From the NCBI GenBank assembly GCA_023248155.1, contig JAHFFE010000001.1, positions 276,873 to 313,090 of the forward strand: 36,218 nucleotides of DNA, read 5' to 3'. The translations under genes were made by a program, and so were the position numbers. Within the stretch, counting starts at the first letter, position 1; each line of letters starts with the position of its first letter. This document shows, piece after piece, positions 16,412-23,857 of the stretch. This DNA comes from Candidatus Omnitrophota bacterium (lineage in GTDB: Bacteria; Omnitrophota; Gorgyraeia; 1-14-0-20-64-10). Under the pieces are notes generated by a model. It did no database searches. It was given only the letters and a program-made list of their open reading frames with translations, and was not told the DNA's origin.

Positions 16412-16427
16412 CCACAATAGGTTGTGG
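16412..16427 (+). other. Hairpin in the leader of the MscS-like gene
   Basis: CCACAA and TTGTGG enclose the four-base loop TAGG, so the leader RNA can form a six-pair stem about 25 bases before the ribosome binding site. There is no U run, so it is not a terminator. A regulatory role is possible but unproven. Confidence 0.35.
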
Positions 16428-16464
16428 TGGTCTTATAGTTGTCCACAAAAAGGAGGCAACGCCG

Positions 16465-17139
16465 ATGAACTGGATGCTGCAATCTGCCGCAGAATCAATG
16501 AAAGCGATGTTGGTCCGGTTAGGAGAAACGGTTCCGACATTGCTGGGAGCATTGGTCATTTTTCTGGTGGGCTGGCTTTTGGCACGGCTCGTTCGATGGA
16601 TTTTGATCCGCGCCATGAAGGTGGTTCCTGTTGATCAATTCGCGCAAAAACTGCACATCGCTTCGTTTTTACAAAAAGGCGATGTCAACTGGCATCTGTC
16701 GGATTTAATCGGTGAGATTGCTTACTGGGTAGTCATGCTGTGCGTGCTGGTGGCGACGCTCGACACGCTCGGAATGACCATGGCCGCTCAGCTGTTCGAG
16801 AAAGTGCTCGAGTATGTTCCGCAGGTGATGGCGGGCATCATCGTGCTGGTTCTGGGGTTATTTTTCAGCACGGTGGTCGGTGGTATTGTTCAGACCGCCG
16901 CGGCCAATGCGGGCATTACGCAGGCCAAAGGATTGGGACAGATTACGCGCGTGGCGGTCATCATCTTCGCCAGCGCCGTGGCGCTTGAGAAATTTTTCAG
17001 CTCGATGATCATTCAGACGACCTTCACGATTGTCGTGGCGGCTGTTTGTTTTGGAACTGCTTTGGCGTTTGGGCTTGGCTGCAAGGATTTAGCCGGCCGC
17101 ACGCTGGAAGAGTTCATCGAGAAAGTACGCGGAGAATAA
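16465..17139 (+). CDS. MscS-related transmembrane protein (conserved TM-helix repeat family)
   Basis: This 224-residue membrane protein has helices near residues 22-43, 78-100, 113-137, 154-170 and 177-200. It resembles the N-terminal transmembrane-repeat region of small mechanosensitive-channel-like proteins. The repeated motif LGALVIFLVGWLLARLV near the start and VMAGIIVLVLGLFFSTVVGG later mark two copies of the conserved helix. It lacks the soluble MscS beta domain, so channel gating cannot be assumed. I start it at the ATG at 16465 after AGGAGG (16451-16456). An earlier in-frame ATG at 16387 overlaps the promoter -10 box and is rejected. A terminator follows. Confidence 0.75.
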   Translation: MNWMLQSAAESMKAMLVRLGETVPTLLGALVIFLVGWLLARLVRWILIRAMKVVPVDQFAQKLHIASFLQKGDVNWHLSDLIGEIAYWVVMLCVLVATLDTLGMTMAAQLFEKVLEYVPQVMAGIIVLVLGLFFSTVVGGIVQTAAANAGITQAKGLGQITRVAVIIFASAVALEKFFSSMIIQTTFTIVVAAVCFGTALAFGLGCKDLAGRTLEEFIEKVRGE

Positions 17140-17152
17140 ATTTAACACAACG

Positions 17153-17199
17153 AACGGGAGAGGCGGCCGGCCCAAAGCTGGTTTCCTCTCCCGTTTTAT
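17153..17199 (+). terminator. Rho-independent terminator after the MscS-like gene
   Basis: An 11-bp perfect stem pairs AACGGGAGAGG (17153-17163) with CCTCTCCCGTT (17185-17195) across a 21-base loop that can itself partly pair. A short T run follows. The next gene starts only 17 bases after the stem. Confidence 0.8.
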
Positions 17200-17211
17200 G
17201 TCGATAAACAG

Positions 17212-18207
17212 ATGCGCATCGGATTAACCTACGATTTAAGAACCGAATACACGCCCGAAGCCGGTGATCCGGCCGACGCGAATGCCGAATTTGATCATCC
17301 GGACACCGTCGAGGCGCTTGCCGAAGCGGTCCGCCAGCTTGGCCACGAACCGGTCCGGATTGGAAACGCGCACCAGCTGATCGAACAGTGGGACCGGTTG
17401 AATGTCGATTTCGTCTTTAACATCGCCGAAGGCAAATCGGGCCGCAACCGCGAAGCGCAAATCCCAATTCTTCTGGAACTCAAAAAAATCCCTTATGCCG
17501 GCTCTGACGGACTCACGCAGGCGCTGACGCTCGACAAATGGCTTACCAAAAAGCTGCTGGTCGCCGACGGCATTCCGACGCCGGCCGCGTTTCAGATCGA
17601 AGATCCTCAGGCACCGCTGCCGGCTAATCTGAAATTTCCGCTGATCGTAAAACCGCGGTACGAAGGATCCAGCAAGGGCCTCTCTGAAAAATCGAAGGTT
17701 TCCTCCGCCGAGGCGTTGAAAGAACAGGCCGCCTGGCTGATTGAAACCTACAAGCAGCCGGCGCTGGTCGAGCAGTTTATTCGCGGCAGTGAGTATACGG
17801 TCGCTGTCATCGGCAACAAAAATCCGGAAGTTTTCGCACCGGTTCAAATTCAGATCGACGGCAAGAAAAATCTGGGCGATCTGTTCTACACCTTTACGCG
17901 CATCCGGCAGGGCGCGCAGTACCTCTGTCCGGCCGATCTTTCTCCGGCGCTCGACCGCCAGCTGCGCGATTGGGCGCTGCGCACCTACCGCGCCGTTGAT
18001 TGTGTTGATTTCGGCCGTGTCGACTTCCGCGTCGATGAATCGGGACAGCCGTTTGTGCTGGAGATTAACCCGCTTCCGTCGCTTTCAACCGAAGATGTAT
18101 TCGCTATTTTGGCCCAACATTTATCCATTTCATTCTACGCAATGCTTGGTAAAATCATTACAACAGCGATGGAACGAAATGGATTAATGAAAGGAGTGCC
18201 GGCATGA
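17212..18207 (+). CDS. D-Ala-D-Ala ligase-like ATP-grasp enzyme 1
   Basis: This 331-residue ATP-grasp protein has the D-Ala-D-Ala ligase layout: N-terminal Rossmann-like domain, then ATP-grasp. FNIAEGKSGRNREAQIP (about 83-99) replaces the family's FNALHG segment. KPRYEGSSKGLSEKS is the ATP-binding loop, and RVDFRVDES with LEINPLPSLS carries the metal-binding acids and asparagine. The usual N-terminal GGxSxE motif of true Ddl, which holds the first D-Ala, is absent, and the NTxPGxT motif reads NPLPSLS. The substrate is probably not D-Ala-D-Ala. No ribosome binding site is evident. The stop overlaps the second ligase (ATGA). Confidence 0.82.
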   Translation: MRIGLTYDLRTEYTPEAGDPADANAEFDHPDTVEALAEAVRQLGHEPVRIGNAHQLIEQWDRLNVDFVFNIAEGKSGRNREAQIPILLELKKIPYAGSDGLTQALTLDKWLTKKLLVADGIPTPAAFQIEDPQAPLPANLKFPLIVKPRYEGSSKGLSEKSKVSSAEALKEQAAWLIETYKQPALVEQFIRGSEYTVAVIGNKNPEVFAPVQIQIDGKKNLGDLFYTFTRIRQGAQYLCPADLSPALDRQLRDWALRTYRAVDCVDFGRVDFRVDESGQPFVLEINPLPSLSTEDVFAILAQHLSISFYAMLGKIITTAMERNGLMKGVPA

Positions 18208-19238
18208 AAGCAGCACTCATTCACAACCTCAAGCCGCCGGTAAAAAATCCGGGCCTGCCTGCGGATTATTATTCCGAATGCGACAGTCCGAAGACCGTGG
18301 CCGCCATTGCCGCCGCGCTGAAAAAAGCCGGCTACGATGTGCTCCTCGTGGAAGGGGACAAGAATCTGCCGCGCTGGCTCTCTGAAAATCCGATCGATTT
18401 CGCGTTCAATATTACCGAGGGGTTTATCGGCGATTCGCGTGAGGCGCGCGTGCCGGCGCTGCTGGAATTGATGGAAATTCCGTGCACCGGTTCCGGCGTG
18501 ATGACGCTGGCGCTGGCGATGGATAAAACCCGCTCGAAACAGATTTTCCGTCAGACCGGCGTCCCGACGCCGAACTACCAGTTATTTACCCGCGCCGATG
18601 AAGCGGTCGACGCATCATTAAAATATCCGCTGATCGTCAAGCCGAATGCCGAAGGGTCGGCCAAAGGAATTTCAGCCAAGAGCGTTGTGCGCGATGAAGC
18701 GGCTTTGCGCGAACAGGTGCGCCAGATGCTGGAGACTTACAAGCAGGAAGCGCTGGTTGAAGAATACATCGAAGGCCTTGAATTGACCGTCGGGATTCTG
18801 GGTGATCAGCCGCTGCCGATTCTCGAAGTCGATTTCAGCGGATGCGGCGATTCCGGAGAATATTTTTATTCGTGGCGCATGAAAGAATTCCAGGGCAATC
18901 AGCAGATGCATCTGGATCCAAAATTTTTCTGTCCGGCGCGTTTGTCCGACCAGGCTACGCGCGCGGTTCAGGCTGTCGCCGTAAAAGCGGCCAATGCATT
19001 GGGCGCGCGCGATATTTCGCGCGTCGATATCCGGCTCAGCAGCGATGGGATTCCGTATGTGCTGGAGATTAATGCGCTGCCGGGTCTCGATCCGGAAGAG
19101 TCGAATTTTCCGATCATCGCGCGGGCTGCAGGAATTTCGTATGAAACGCTGATCCAGCGGCTGGCGCAGATGGCGCTGGCGCGGGCTGCAAATGAACTCT
19201 CGGAAATCACCCTTAAGGAGGAGAAGCTTGGACGATAG
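18204..19238 (+). CDS. D-Ala-D-Ala ligase-like ATP-grasp enzyme 2
   Basis: This 344-residue ATP-grasp ligase is a diverged paralogue of the gene before it: FNITEGFIGDSREARVPALLE matches the same segment of enzyme 1 (split: FNITEGFIGDSREARVP, then ALLE). It has GSGVMTLALAMDKTRSK, the ATP loop KPNAEGSAKGISAKS, and RVDIRLSSDG with LEINALPGLDPEESNFP. As in enzyme 1, the GGxSxE first-substrate motif is missing. The active-site end reads NALPGLDPEE, so the two enzymes probably differ in substrate. GGAGTG at 18194-18199 precedes the ATG. The 3' end overlaps the lysine aminomutase start by about 11 bases, so the three form one transcription unit. Confidence 0.82.
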   Translation: MKAALIHNLKPPVKNPGLPADYYSECDSPKTVAAIAAALKKAGYDVLLVEGDKNLPRWLSENPIDFAFNITEGFIGDSREARVPALLELMEIPCTGSGVMTLALAMDKTRSKQIFRQTGVPTPNYQLFTRADEAVDASLKYPLIVKPNAEGSAKGISAKSVVRDEAALREQVRQMLETYKQEALVEEYIEGLELTVGILGDQPLPILEVDFSGCGDSGEYFYSWRMKEFQGNQQMHLDPKFFCPARLSDQATRAVQAVAVKAANALGARDISRVDIRLSSDGIPYVLEINALPGLDPEESNFPIIARAAGISYETLIQRLAQMALARAANELSEITLKEEKLGR

Positions 19239-20412
19239 TTATCGTCATGTATCACTTTGGAAAGATGTTTCGTCGGAAGATTGGGAAGACTGGCATTGGC
19301 AGCTGCGTAACCGCATCTACACGCTCGATCAGCTGAAGCAGGTCATTGAGTTAACGCCCGAAGAAGAAGAAGGCGTGGCCAAGCGGGACGGCCGGCTGGT
19401 GATGGCCATTCCGCCGTACTGGGCCGCGTTGATGGATCCGAAAGATCCGAACTGCCCGATCCGCAAGCAGGCGGTTCCGGTTTCCGGAGAGTTTAATATC
19501 GCCGAGCATGACATGAAAGATCCGTGCGGCGAAGATTCCGACATGCCGGTTCCGGGGCTGGTGCACCGTTATCCGGACCGCGTGCTTTTCTTGGTGACCG
19601 AACAGTGCGCGATGTACTGCCGGCACTGCACGCGCCGCCGGCTCGTGGGCGTCAACCACGGGCTGATGAACAACCATGAGAAAACGTTCGCCTATCTGCG
19701 CGCGCATACGGAAGTCCGCGACGTGCTGATCTCGGGCGGAGATCCGCTGATGATGACCGACGCGAAACTCGCGCAGGTGCTTTCGAAACTGCGTGAAATT
19801 CCGCACATCGAGTTCATCCGCATCGGGTCGCGCACGCCGGTGACGATGCCGCAGCGCGTGACGCCTGAATTTTGCGAAGTGGTCAAACAGTACAAGCCGA
19901 TCTGGATGAGTCTGCATTTCTGCCACCCGAAAGAAGTCACGCCGCGCCTGAAAAAGGCGATGGATATGCTTTCGGAAAGCGGCGTCCCGCTGGGTTCCCA
20001 GACGGTGCTGCTGCGCGGCGTCAACGACGATCCGGCCACCATGAAGAAACTGATGCACGAACTGTTGAAGGTGCGCGTGCGCCCGTACTATATTTATCAG
20101 TGCGATATGGCGCAAGGCATCACGCATTTCCGCACCTCGGTCGAGACCGGCATCCGCATCATCGAATCGCTGCGCGGCCATACGACCGGCTACGCGGTGC
20201 CGACCTATGTGATCGACGGGCCGGGCGGCGGCGGCAAGATTCCGGTCAACCCGAATTATGTGGTCTCCGTCAAAGACGGCGAGGTCACGCTGCGTAACTT
20301 TGAGGGCAAGACCTACATTTACTACGAACCGGGAACGGAAAAAGCCGGCGCGGCAGTTGGCGCTTCGTCCAACGGCAACGGGTTTTCCTCGATTCCCGAT
20401 TATGTTCCATAA
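19228..20412 (+). CDS. kamA: Lysine 2,3-aminomutase (radical SAM, PLP)
   Basis: KamA converts L-lysine to L-beta-lysine using SAM, a [4Fe-4S] cluster and PLP. The 394-residue protein follows clostridial KamA closely: LWKDVSSEDWEDWHWQLRNR at the start, HRYPDRVLFLVTEQCAMYC next, and the cluster motif Cys127, Cys131, Cys134. The PLP lysine is in PGGGGK (Lys337). The aspartates that bind the lysine side chain are both present: Asp293 in YQCDMAQG and Asp330 in VIDGPGG. This points to lysine and not glutamate as substrate. The start is TTG at 19228 behind AAGGAGGAG (19215-19223); an ATG at 19192 is possible but adds unrelated residues. No beta-lysine acetyltransferase (ablB) lies nearby. Confidence 0.9.
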   Translation: MDDSYRHVSLWKDVSSEDWEDWHWQLRNRIYTLDQLKQVIELTPEEEEGVAKRDGRLVMAIPPYWAALMDPKDPNCPIRKQAVPVSGEFNIAEHDMKDPCGEDSDMPVPGLVHRYPDRVLFLVTEQCAMYCRHCTRRRLVGVNHGLMNNHEKTFAYLRAHTEVRDVLISGGDPLMMTDAKLAQVLSKLREIPHIEFIRIGSRTPVTMPQRVTPEFCEVVKQYKPIWMSLHFCHPKEVTPRLKKAMDMLSESGVPLGSQTVLLRGVNDDPATMKKLMHELLKVRVRPYYIYQCDMAQGITHFRTSVETGIRIIESLRGHTTGYAVPTYVIDGPGGGGKIPVNPNYVVSVKDGEVTLRNFEGKTYIYYEPGTEKAGAAVGASSNGNGFSSIPDYVP

Positions 20413-20485
20413 GTAGCAGGCAAGGCGTTTTTTCGAGGCGGCTCGGGCACTCCGGTTATTCGAGAGCCGCAACTAGTTGGCTGTC

Positions 20486-20511
20486 ATCCTGAGATAGTAG
20501 TTGCTCAGGAT
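20486..20511. repeat. Small palindromic hairpin of the CATCCTGAG type
   Basis: ATCCTGAG (20486-20493) and CTCAGGAT (20504-20511) form an eight-pair stem around a ten-base loop. It resembles dispersed intergenic palindromes with TGTCATCCTGAG ends that I recall from many bacteria. Confidence 0.5.
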
Positions 20512-20529
20512 CTTATGTGGCAAACTGTT

Positions 20530-20815
20530 TTTTCGAGTCAGTCCGGGAGCGGGTCCGTGAACGCGCTCGAAATCGACTACCGATTTCTCGCTCCGGTTTC
20601 GGCCTTACCTAAAACCCCGCTGAAACGGCCTCAACAGGGTTCACGCGACCCATCTCCCGAACTGCCTCTTACCACGCAGGCGCTTCGGGTGACGCGGGCG
20701 GGAGAGGCCTCTGCCGCCACGCGCGCAGCGAAGCGAGCACGGACGGCGGAGAGTGTCCCCGAGCGGCAGGACCCGAAGCGACGGAGAGTCGTGGATAGGC
20801 CCGAGCTGCCTCGAA
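20530..20815 (+). repeat. Long direct repeat, copy 1 (upstream of ychF)
   Basis: This copy matches 21970-22247 almost base for base at an offset of 1440, apart from scattered substitutions and one eight-base indel near 20674-20685. The core (20531-20787) is the best conserved part. The right end GCCCGAGCTGCCTCGAA (20799-20815) is an inverted copy, with one mismatch, of 20432-20448. The repeat contains small internal inverted repeats such as GAAATCG/CGATTTC. It could be a non-autonomous mobile element or a structured RNA. Confidence 0.85.
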
Positions 20816-20842
20816 TAGTCGTAAATTTTAAGGAGAATTCTA

Positions 20843-21949
20843 ATGGGATTCAGCTGCGGTATCGTCGGTCTGCCGAATGTGGGCAAGTCCACGATCTTTA
20901 ACGCCATCACAAAAGCCAATGTGCCGGCGTCTAATTATCCGTTCTGCACGATTGATCCGAATGTCGGTATCGTCTCGGTGCCCGATGCGCGCCTCGATAA
21001 ACTGTTCGAACTGGTTCCGGCGAAAAAACTGGTCGCGACCACGATGAAGTTCGTCGATATCGCCGGTTTGGTGAAGGGTGCCAGCGAAGGCCAGGGGTTG
21101 GGCAACCAGTTTTTGGGGCATATCGCTGAAGTGGAAGCGATCGCACATGTGGTCCGCTGTTTTGAAGAAGACGATGTGATCCATGTCTCCGGTTCCGTGG
21201 ATCCGGCGCGTGATATCGAGGTGATCAATACCGAACTGGCGCTGCGCGATGTCGGCATCGTGGCGGCGGCCATGCAGCGCCTCGACAAGAGCGCTAAATC
21301 GGGTGATAAGAAAGCCGCCGCGGCGCTGGAAATTTACCGCCAACTTCAGAAACCGCTCAACGAGGGAATCCCGGCTCGCACGATCATGGCCGGTCTTTCG
21401 GATGAAGCGCTTGAAATCGCGCGCGGATTGAATCTTCTGACCGCCAAGCCGGTGCTCTATGTCGCCAACATCGGCGAAAAAGAAATTAATCAGCCTGATT
21501 CGCCGCGCTTATTGCAGGTTCGTGAGATTGCCGCGAAAGAAGGAGCTCCCGTGGTTCTAATTTGCGGCGCAATTGAATCACAGATCGCCGCGCTGGAAAC
21601 CGACGACGAACGCAAAGAGTTTTTAGACGCCGTCGGATTAAAAGAACCTGGTTTACACGCGTTGATCCGCGCCGGGTATGACCGCCTGGGTCTGCAAACC
21701 TTTTTTACGGTTGGAGATACGGAAGACCGCGCCTGGACCGTCGAGAAGGGGGCCAAGGCGCCCGAGGCCGCCGGGAAAATCCACAGCGACATTCAGCGCG
21801 GGTTCATCCGCGCCGAGATCATCGGCTACGATGATTTCATCGCCTGCAAGAGTGAAGCAGCCGCCCGCGACCAGGGCAAGCTTCGCGTCGAAGGGAAAGA
21901 ATACCTGATGCGCGACGGCGACATCGTTCACTTCCGCTTCAGCGTCTAA
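20843..21949 (+). CDS. ychF: Ribosome-associated GTPase/ATPase YchF
   Basis: YchF/OLA1 is a universally conserved P-loop protein of the Obg group that binds ribosomes and hydrolyses ATP in preference to GTP. The 368-residue protein has the P-loop GLPNVGKST (residues 9-17), the FVDIAGLVKGASEGQGLGNQ switch region, and a coiled-coil insertion (about 125-200). The C-terminal TGS domain (from FFTVGDTEDRAWTV) ends in LMRDGDIVHFRFSV, a family hallmark. AAGGAG seven bases before the ATG sets the start. It is a single-gene unit flanked on both sides by direct copies of the same non-coding repeat. Confidence 0.95.
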   Translation: MGFSCGIVGLPNVGKSTIFNAITKANVPASNYPFCTIDPNVGIVSVPDARLDKLFELVPAKKLVATTMKFVDIAGLVKGASEGQGLGNQFLGHIAEVEAIAHVVRCFEEDDVIHVSGSVDPARDIEVINTELALRDVGIVAAAMQRLDKSAKSGDKKAAAALEIYRQLQKPLNEGIPARTIMAGLSDEALEIARGLNLLTAKPVLYVANIGEKEINQPDSPRLLQVREIAAKEGAPVVLICGAIESQIAALETDDERKEFLDAVGLKEPGLHALIRAGYDRLGLQTFFTVGDTEDRAWTVEKGAKAPEAAGKIHSDIQRGFIRAEIIGYDDFIACKSEAAARDQGKLRVEGKEYLMRDGDIVHFRFSV

Positions 21950-21969
21950 CTCCCTCCCCACTAAACCGT

Positions 21970-22247
21970 GTTTCGAGGCAGTCCGGGAGCGGGTCTGTGA
22001 ACGCGCTCGAAATCGAGTACCGATTTCTCGCTCCGGTTTCGGCCTTACCGAAAACCCCGCTGAAACGGCCTCAACAGGGTTCACGCGACCCATCTCCCGA
22101 ACTGCCTCTTACCCCGTCGGGTGACGCGGGCGGGAGAGGCCTTCGCCGCCACGCGCGCAGCGAAGCGAGCACGGACGGCGGAGAGTGTCCCCGAGCGGCA
22201 GGACCCGAAGCGACGGAGATGTATGGTGGCCCGGACTGACTCGAAAC
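21970..22247 (+). repeat. Long direct repeat, copy 2 (downstream of ychF)
   Basis: This is a 278-base copy of the repeat upstream of ychF, in the same orientation. Its ends form an 18-bp terminal inverted repeat with one mismatch: GTTTCGAGGCAGTCCGGG (21970-21987) against CCCGGACTGACTCGAAAC (22230-22247). The frames that run through it differ between copies because of the indel, which argues against protein coding. Confidence 0.85.
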
Positions 22248-22342
22248 TCGATGGAAGCGTGAACGCAGAGATGCAAGACCCCTTTGCGGTTCTCAAGCAA
22301 GTTGGTCCACGGCTCCCATGCCCGAGCCGACTCTAAACACTA

Positions 22343-22351
22343 TGTTAAAAT
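22343..22351 (+). promoter_or_regulatory. Extended -10 promoter of pabB
   Basis: TGTTAAAAT fits the extended -10 pattern TGnTAnnnT. It ends six bases before the pabB ATG, so the transcript would be leaderless or nearly so. There is no strong ribosome binding site, only GGAAG at 22352-22356. Confidence 0.5.
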
Positions 22352-22357
22352 GGAAGC

Positions 22358-23857
22358 ATGCGAATCGTTCCATCCTATCCGGCTTTCCTCCGCGCCTATC
22401 GTTCCGGAAAACAGGTTCCGGTCGCCGTTGTTCTCCCATTAAAGCAATCTGCGCAGGAACTTTTCGGAAAACTTCGCTCAGGCACTGAGTCGGTTCTGTT
22501 GGAGTCGGCGCGGCAGCATCCGGCCACCGCTCGTTACAGCATCTTAGCCGTCGATCCGGTCCAGTCATTCTTTTCCACCGGCCGGAAAATTTCAATTCGC
22601 CGCGGCCGGCGCGTTTCGACAAAGACCGGCGATCCATTGGACGCGCTCGAGCGGCTTTTAGCCGAGCATCCAGCCATGGCAACGCTGCCGATTCCATTTT
22701 CCGGCGGGGCAGTTGGCTGCATCGGGTTTGAAACGGCCCGGATGCTTGAAAATCTCCCATCCGGAACGCGCGATGATCTGCGTTTGCCGGAGATCGCATT
22801 TCTTTTTTTTGACGGAGCCGTTGTGGTGGATCATCTGCGCAAAAAACTCTGGGTCACCCATTGTTCCGTTCACCGAGGACCTGCCAAAGCTGCTTATCAG
22901 GCGGCGCTTCGAAAAATTACGCAAACCGTCCGCAAGATCGAAAAAGGTAATGCTTCGTCGTCATTTCGAGGTAGAACCGAGAAATCTTCTTTTGAAACCG
23001 AGATTTCTCCTCGCCTTGCTCGTCGAAATGACACATTTTCTCCGTTTTCATCCACGCATCGCCGTGATCAGTTTGAGCGGATGGTTCTCAAGGCCAAGAA
23101 ATTGATTGGGCAGGGTGATATTTATCAGGCGAACCTTTCTCAGCGCTTTTCCGGTCCGTTTCACGGCGATCCCTGGGGTTATTACCGCCGGTTGACCGAT
23201 CTGAATCCGTCGCCGTTTTCGTCGTATGCCGATTTCGGGTCGTTTCAGCTGGTATCGGCATCGCCGGAACGGCTGTTCCGCGTGCAGGGAGAGCGCATTG
23301 AAACGCGGCCGATCGCCGGAACCCGTCCGCGCGGAAAAACCGCGCGCGAAACAACGCGCCGCCGCAAAGAACTGCTGCTTTCCGAAAAAGAGCGGGCCGA
23401 ACATCTGATGCTGGTTGATCTTGAACGGAACGATTTGGGCCGCGTCTGCCGCTATGGGTCGGTGCGCGTTGATGATCTGATGACGCTGGAGCAATATTCG
23501 CATGTGATCCATATCGTTTCCAATGTAACGGGAACGCTCAAGGAATCGGTCCGTTTCCGAGATCTGCTCAAGGCATTATTTCCGGGCGGGACGATCAGCG
23601 GCTGTCCGAAGATCCGCTGTTTGGAAATCATCGACGCGTTGGAACCGGTCCGCCGCCATTTTTATACCGGCGCGTTGGGTTATGTCAGCCGTGACGGGAA
23701 AATGGATTTTAATTTATTGATCCGGACGGCGCTGGTGAAGAACAAGCGCGTTTATATCCAGGCGGGAGCCGGCATTGTGGCCGATTCCGACCCGTCGCGC
23801 GAATACGAAGAAACCATTCATAAAGCACAGGCGCTCCTTGAAACATTCTCTTTCTGA
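22358..23857 (+). CDS. pabB: Aminodeoxychorismate synthase component I (PabB/TrpE family)
   Basis: This is a chorismate-binding enzyme that aminates chorismate. The 499-residue protein has the N-terminal domain (about 1-190) and the catalytic domain from about 238. Landmarks are GDIYQANLSQRF, SPERLFRV, RPIAGTRPRGKT (318-322 is PIAGT), HLMLVDLERNDLGRVC and GTISGCPKIRCLEIID. The position that is lysine in classical PabB (PIKGT) is alanine here, as in anthranilate synthase TrpE. The overlap with pabC and the folate neighbours favour PabB. No pabA or trpG glutaminase gene lies in the window. Residues about 201-225 are encoded by a palindromic repeat inserted in frame between the two domains. Confidence 0.82.
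   Translation: MRIVPSYPAFLRAYRSGKQVPVAVVLPLKQSAQELFGKLRSGTESVLLESARQHPATARYSILAVDPVQSFFSTGRKISIRRGRRVSTKTGDPLDALERLLAEHPAMATLPIPFSGGAVGCIGFETARMLENLPSGTRDDLRLPEIAFLFFDGAVVVDHLRKKLWVTHCSVHRGPAKAAYQAALRKITQTVRKIEKGNASSSFRGRTEKSSFETEISPRLARRNDTFSPFSSTHRRDQFERMVLKAKKLIGQGDIYQANLSQRFSGPFHGDPWGYYRRLTDLNPSPFSSYADFGSFQLVSASPERLFRVQGERIETRPIAGTRPRGKTARETTRRRKELLLSEKERAEHLMLVDLERNDLGRVCRYGSVRVDDLMTLEQYSHVIHIVSNVTGTLKESVRFRDLLKALFPGGTISGCPKIRCLEIIDALEPVRRHFYTGALGYVSRDGKMDFNLLIRTALVKNKRVYIQAGAGIVADSDPSREYEETIHKAQALLETFSF
22960..23032. repeat. Imperfect palindromic repeat inserted in frame in pabB
   Basis: The left end GTCATTTCGA (22960-22969) pairs with TCGAAATGAC (23023-23032), and inside these GAGAAATCT (22979-22987) pairs with AGATTTCTC (23001-23009). 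The whole 73-base unit resembles dispersed TGTCATTTCGAG...GAAATGACA intergenic repeats. Here it is translated, giving a hydrophilic linker rich in Ser, Arg and Glu. Confidence 0.75.

Larger units (their letters stand above)
20413..20842. other. Non-coding interval with a hairpin and repeat copy 1
   Basis: This 430-base gap before ychF holds a TCATCCTGAG-type hairpin and the first copy of a long repeat. Its last bases carry the ychF ribosome binding site AAGGAG (20830-20835). No terminator after kamA and no convincing promoter are visible. Short open frames here are products of the GC-rich repeat. Confidence 0.7.
21950..22357. other. Non-coding interval with repeat copy 2 and the pabB promoter region
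   Basis: This 408-base gap after ychF holds the second long repeat copy (21970-22247), about 90 bases with nothing recognisable, and an extended -10 box just before pabB. No terminator is clear. Confidence 0.7.

Noticed and set aside
16387-16464. Upstream ATG (16387) as start of the MscS-like protein
   Set aside because: It lies within the promoter, before the -10 box ends, and would not be on the transcript; the ATG at 16465 has a perfect ribosome binding site.
19351-20472. Long minus-strand open frame opposite kamA
   Set aside because: The plus strand encodes a well conserved radical SAM enzyme; the antisense product is Arg/His-rich without domain features.
20515-20901. Plus-strand open frame through repeat copy 1
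   Set aside because: The frame is not kept in copy 2 because of the eight-base indel, the composition is that of GC-rich non-coding DNA, and it runs into ychF in another frame.
21997-22239. Plus-strand open frame through repeat copy 2
   Set aside because: Same reason; similarity to copy 1 is at the DNA level and the frames diverge after the indel.
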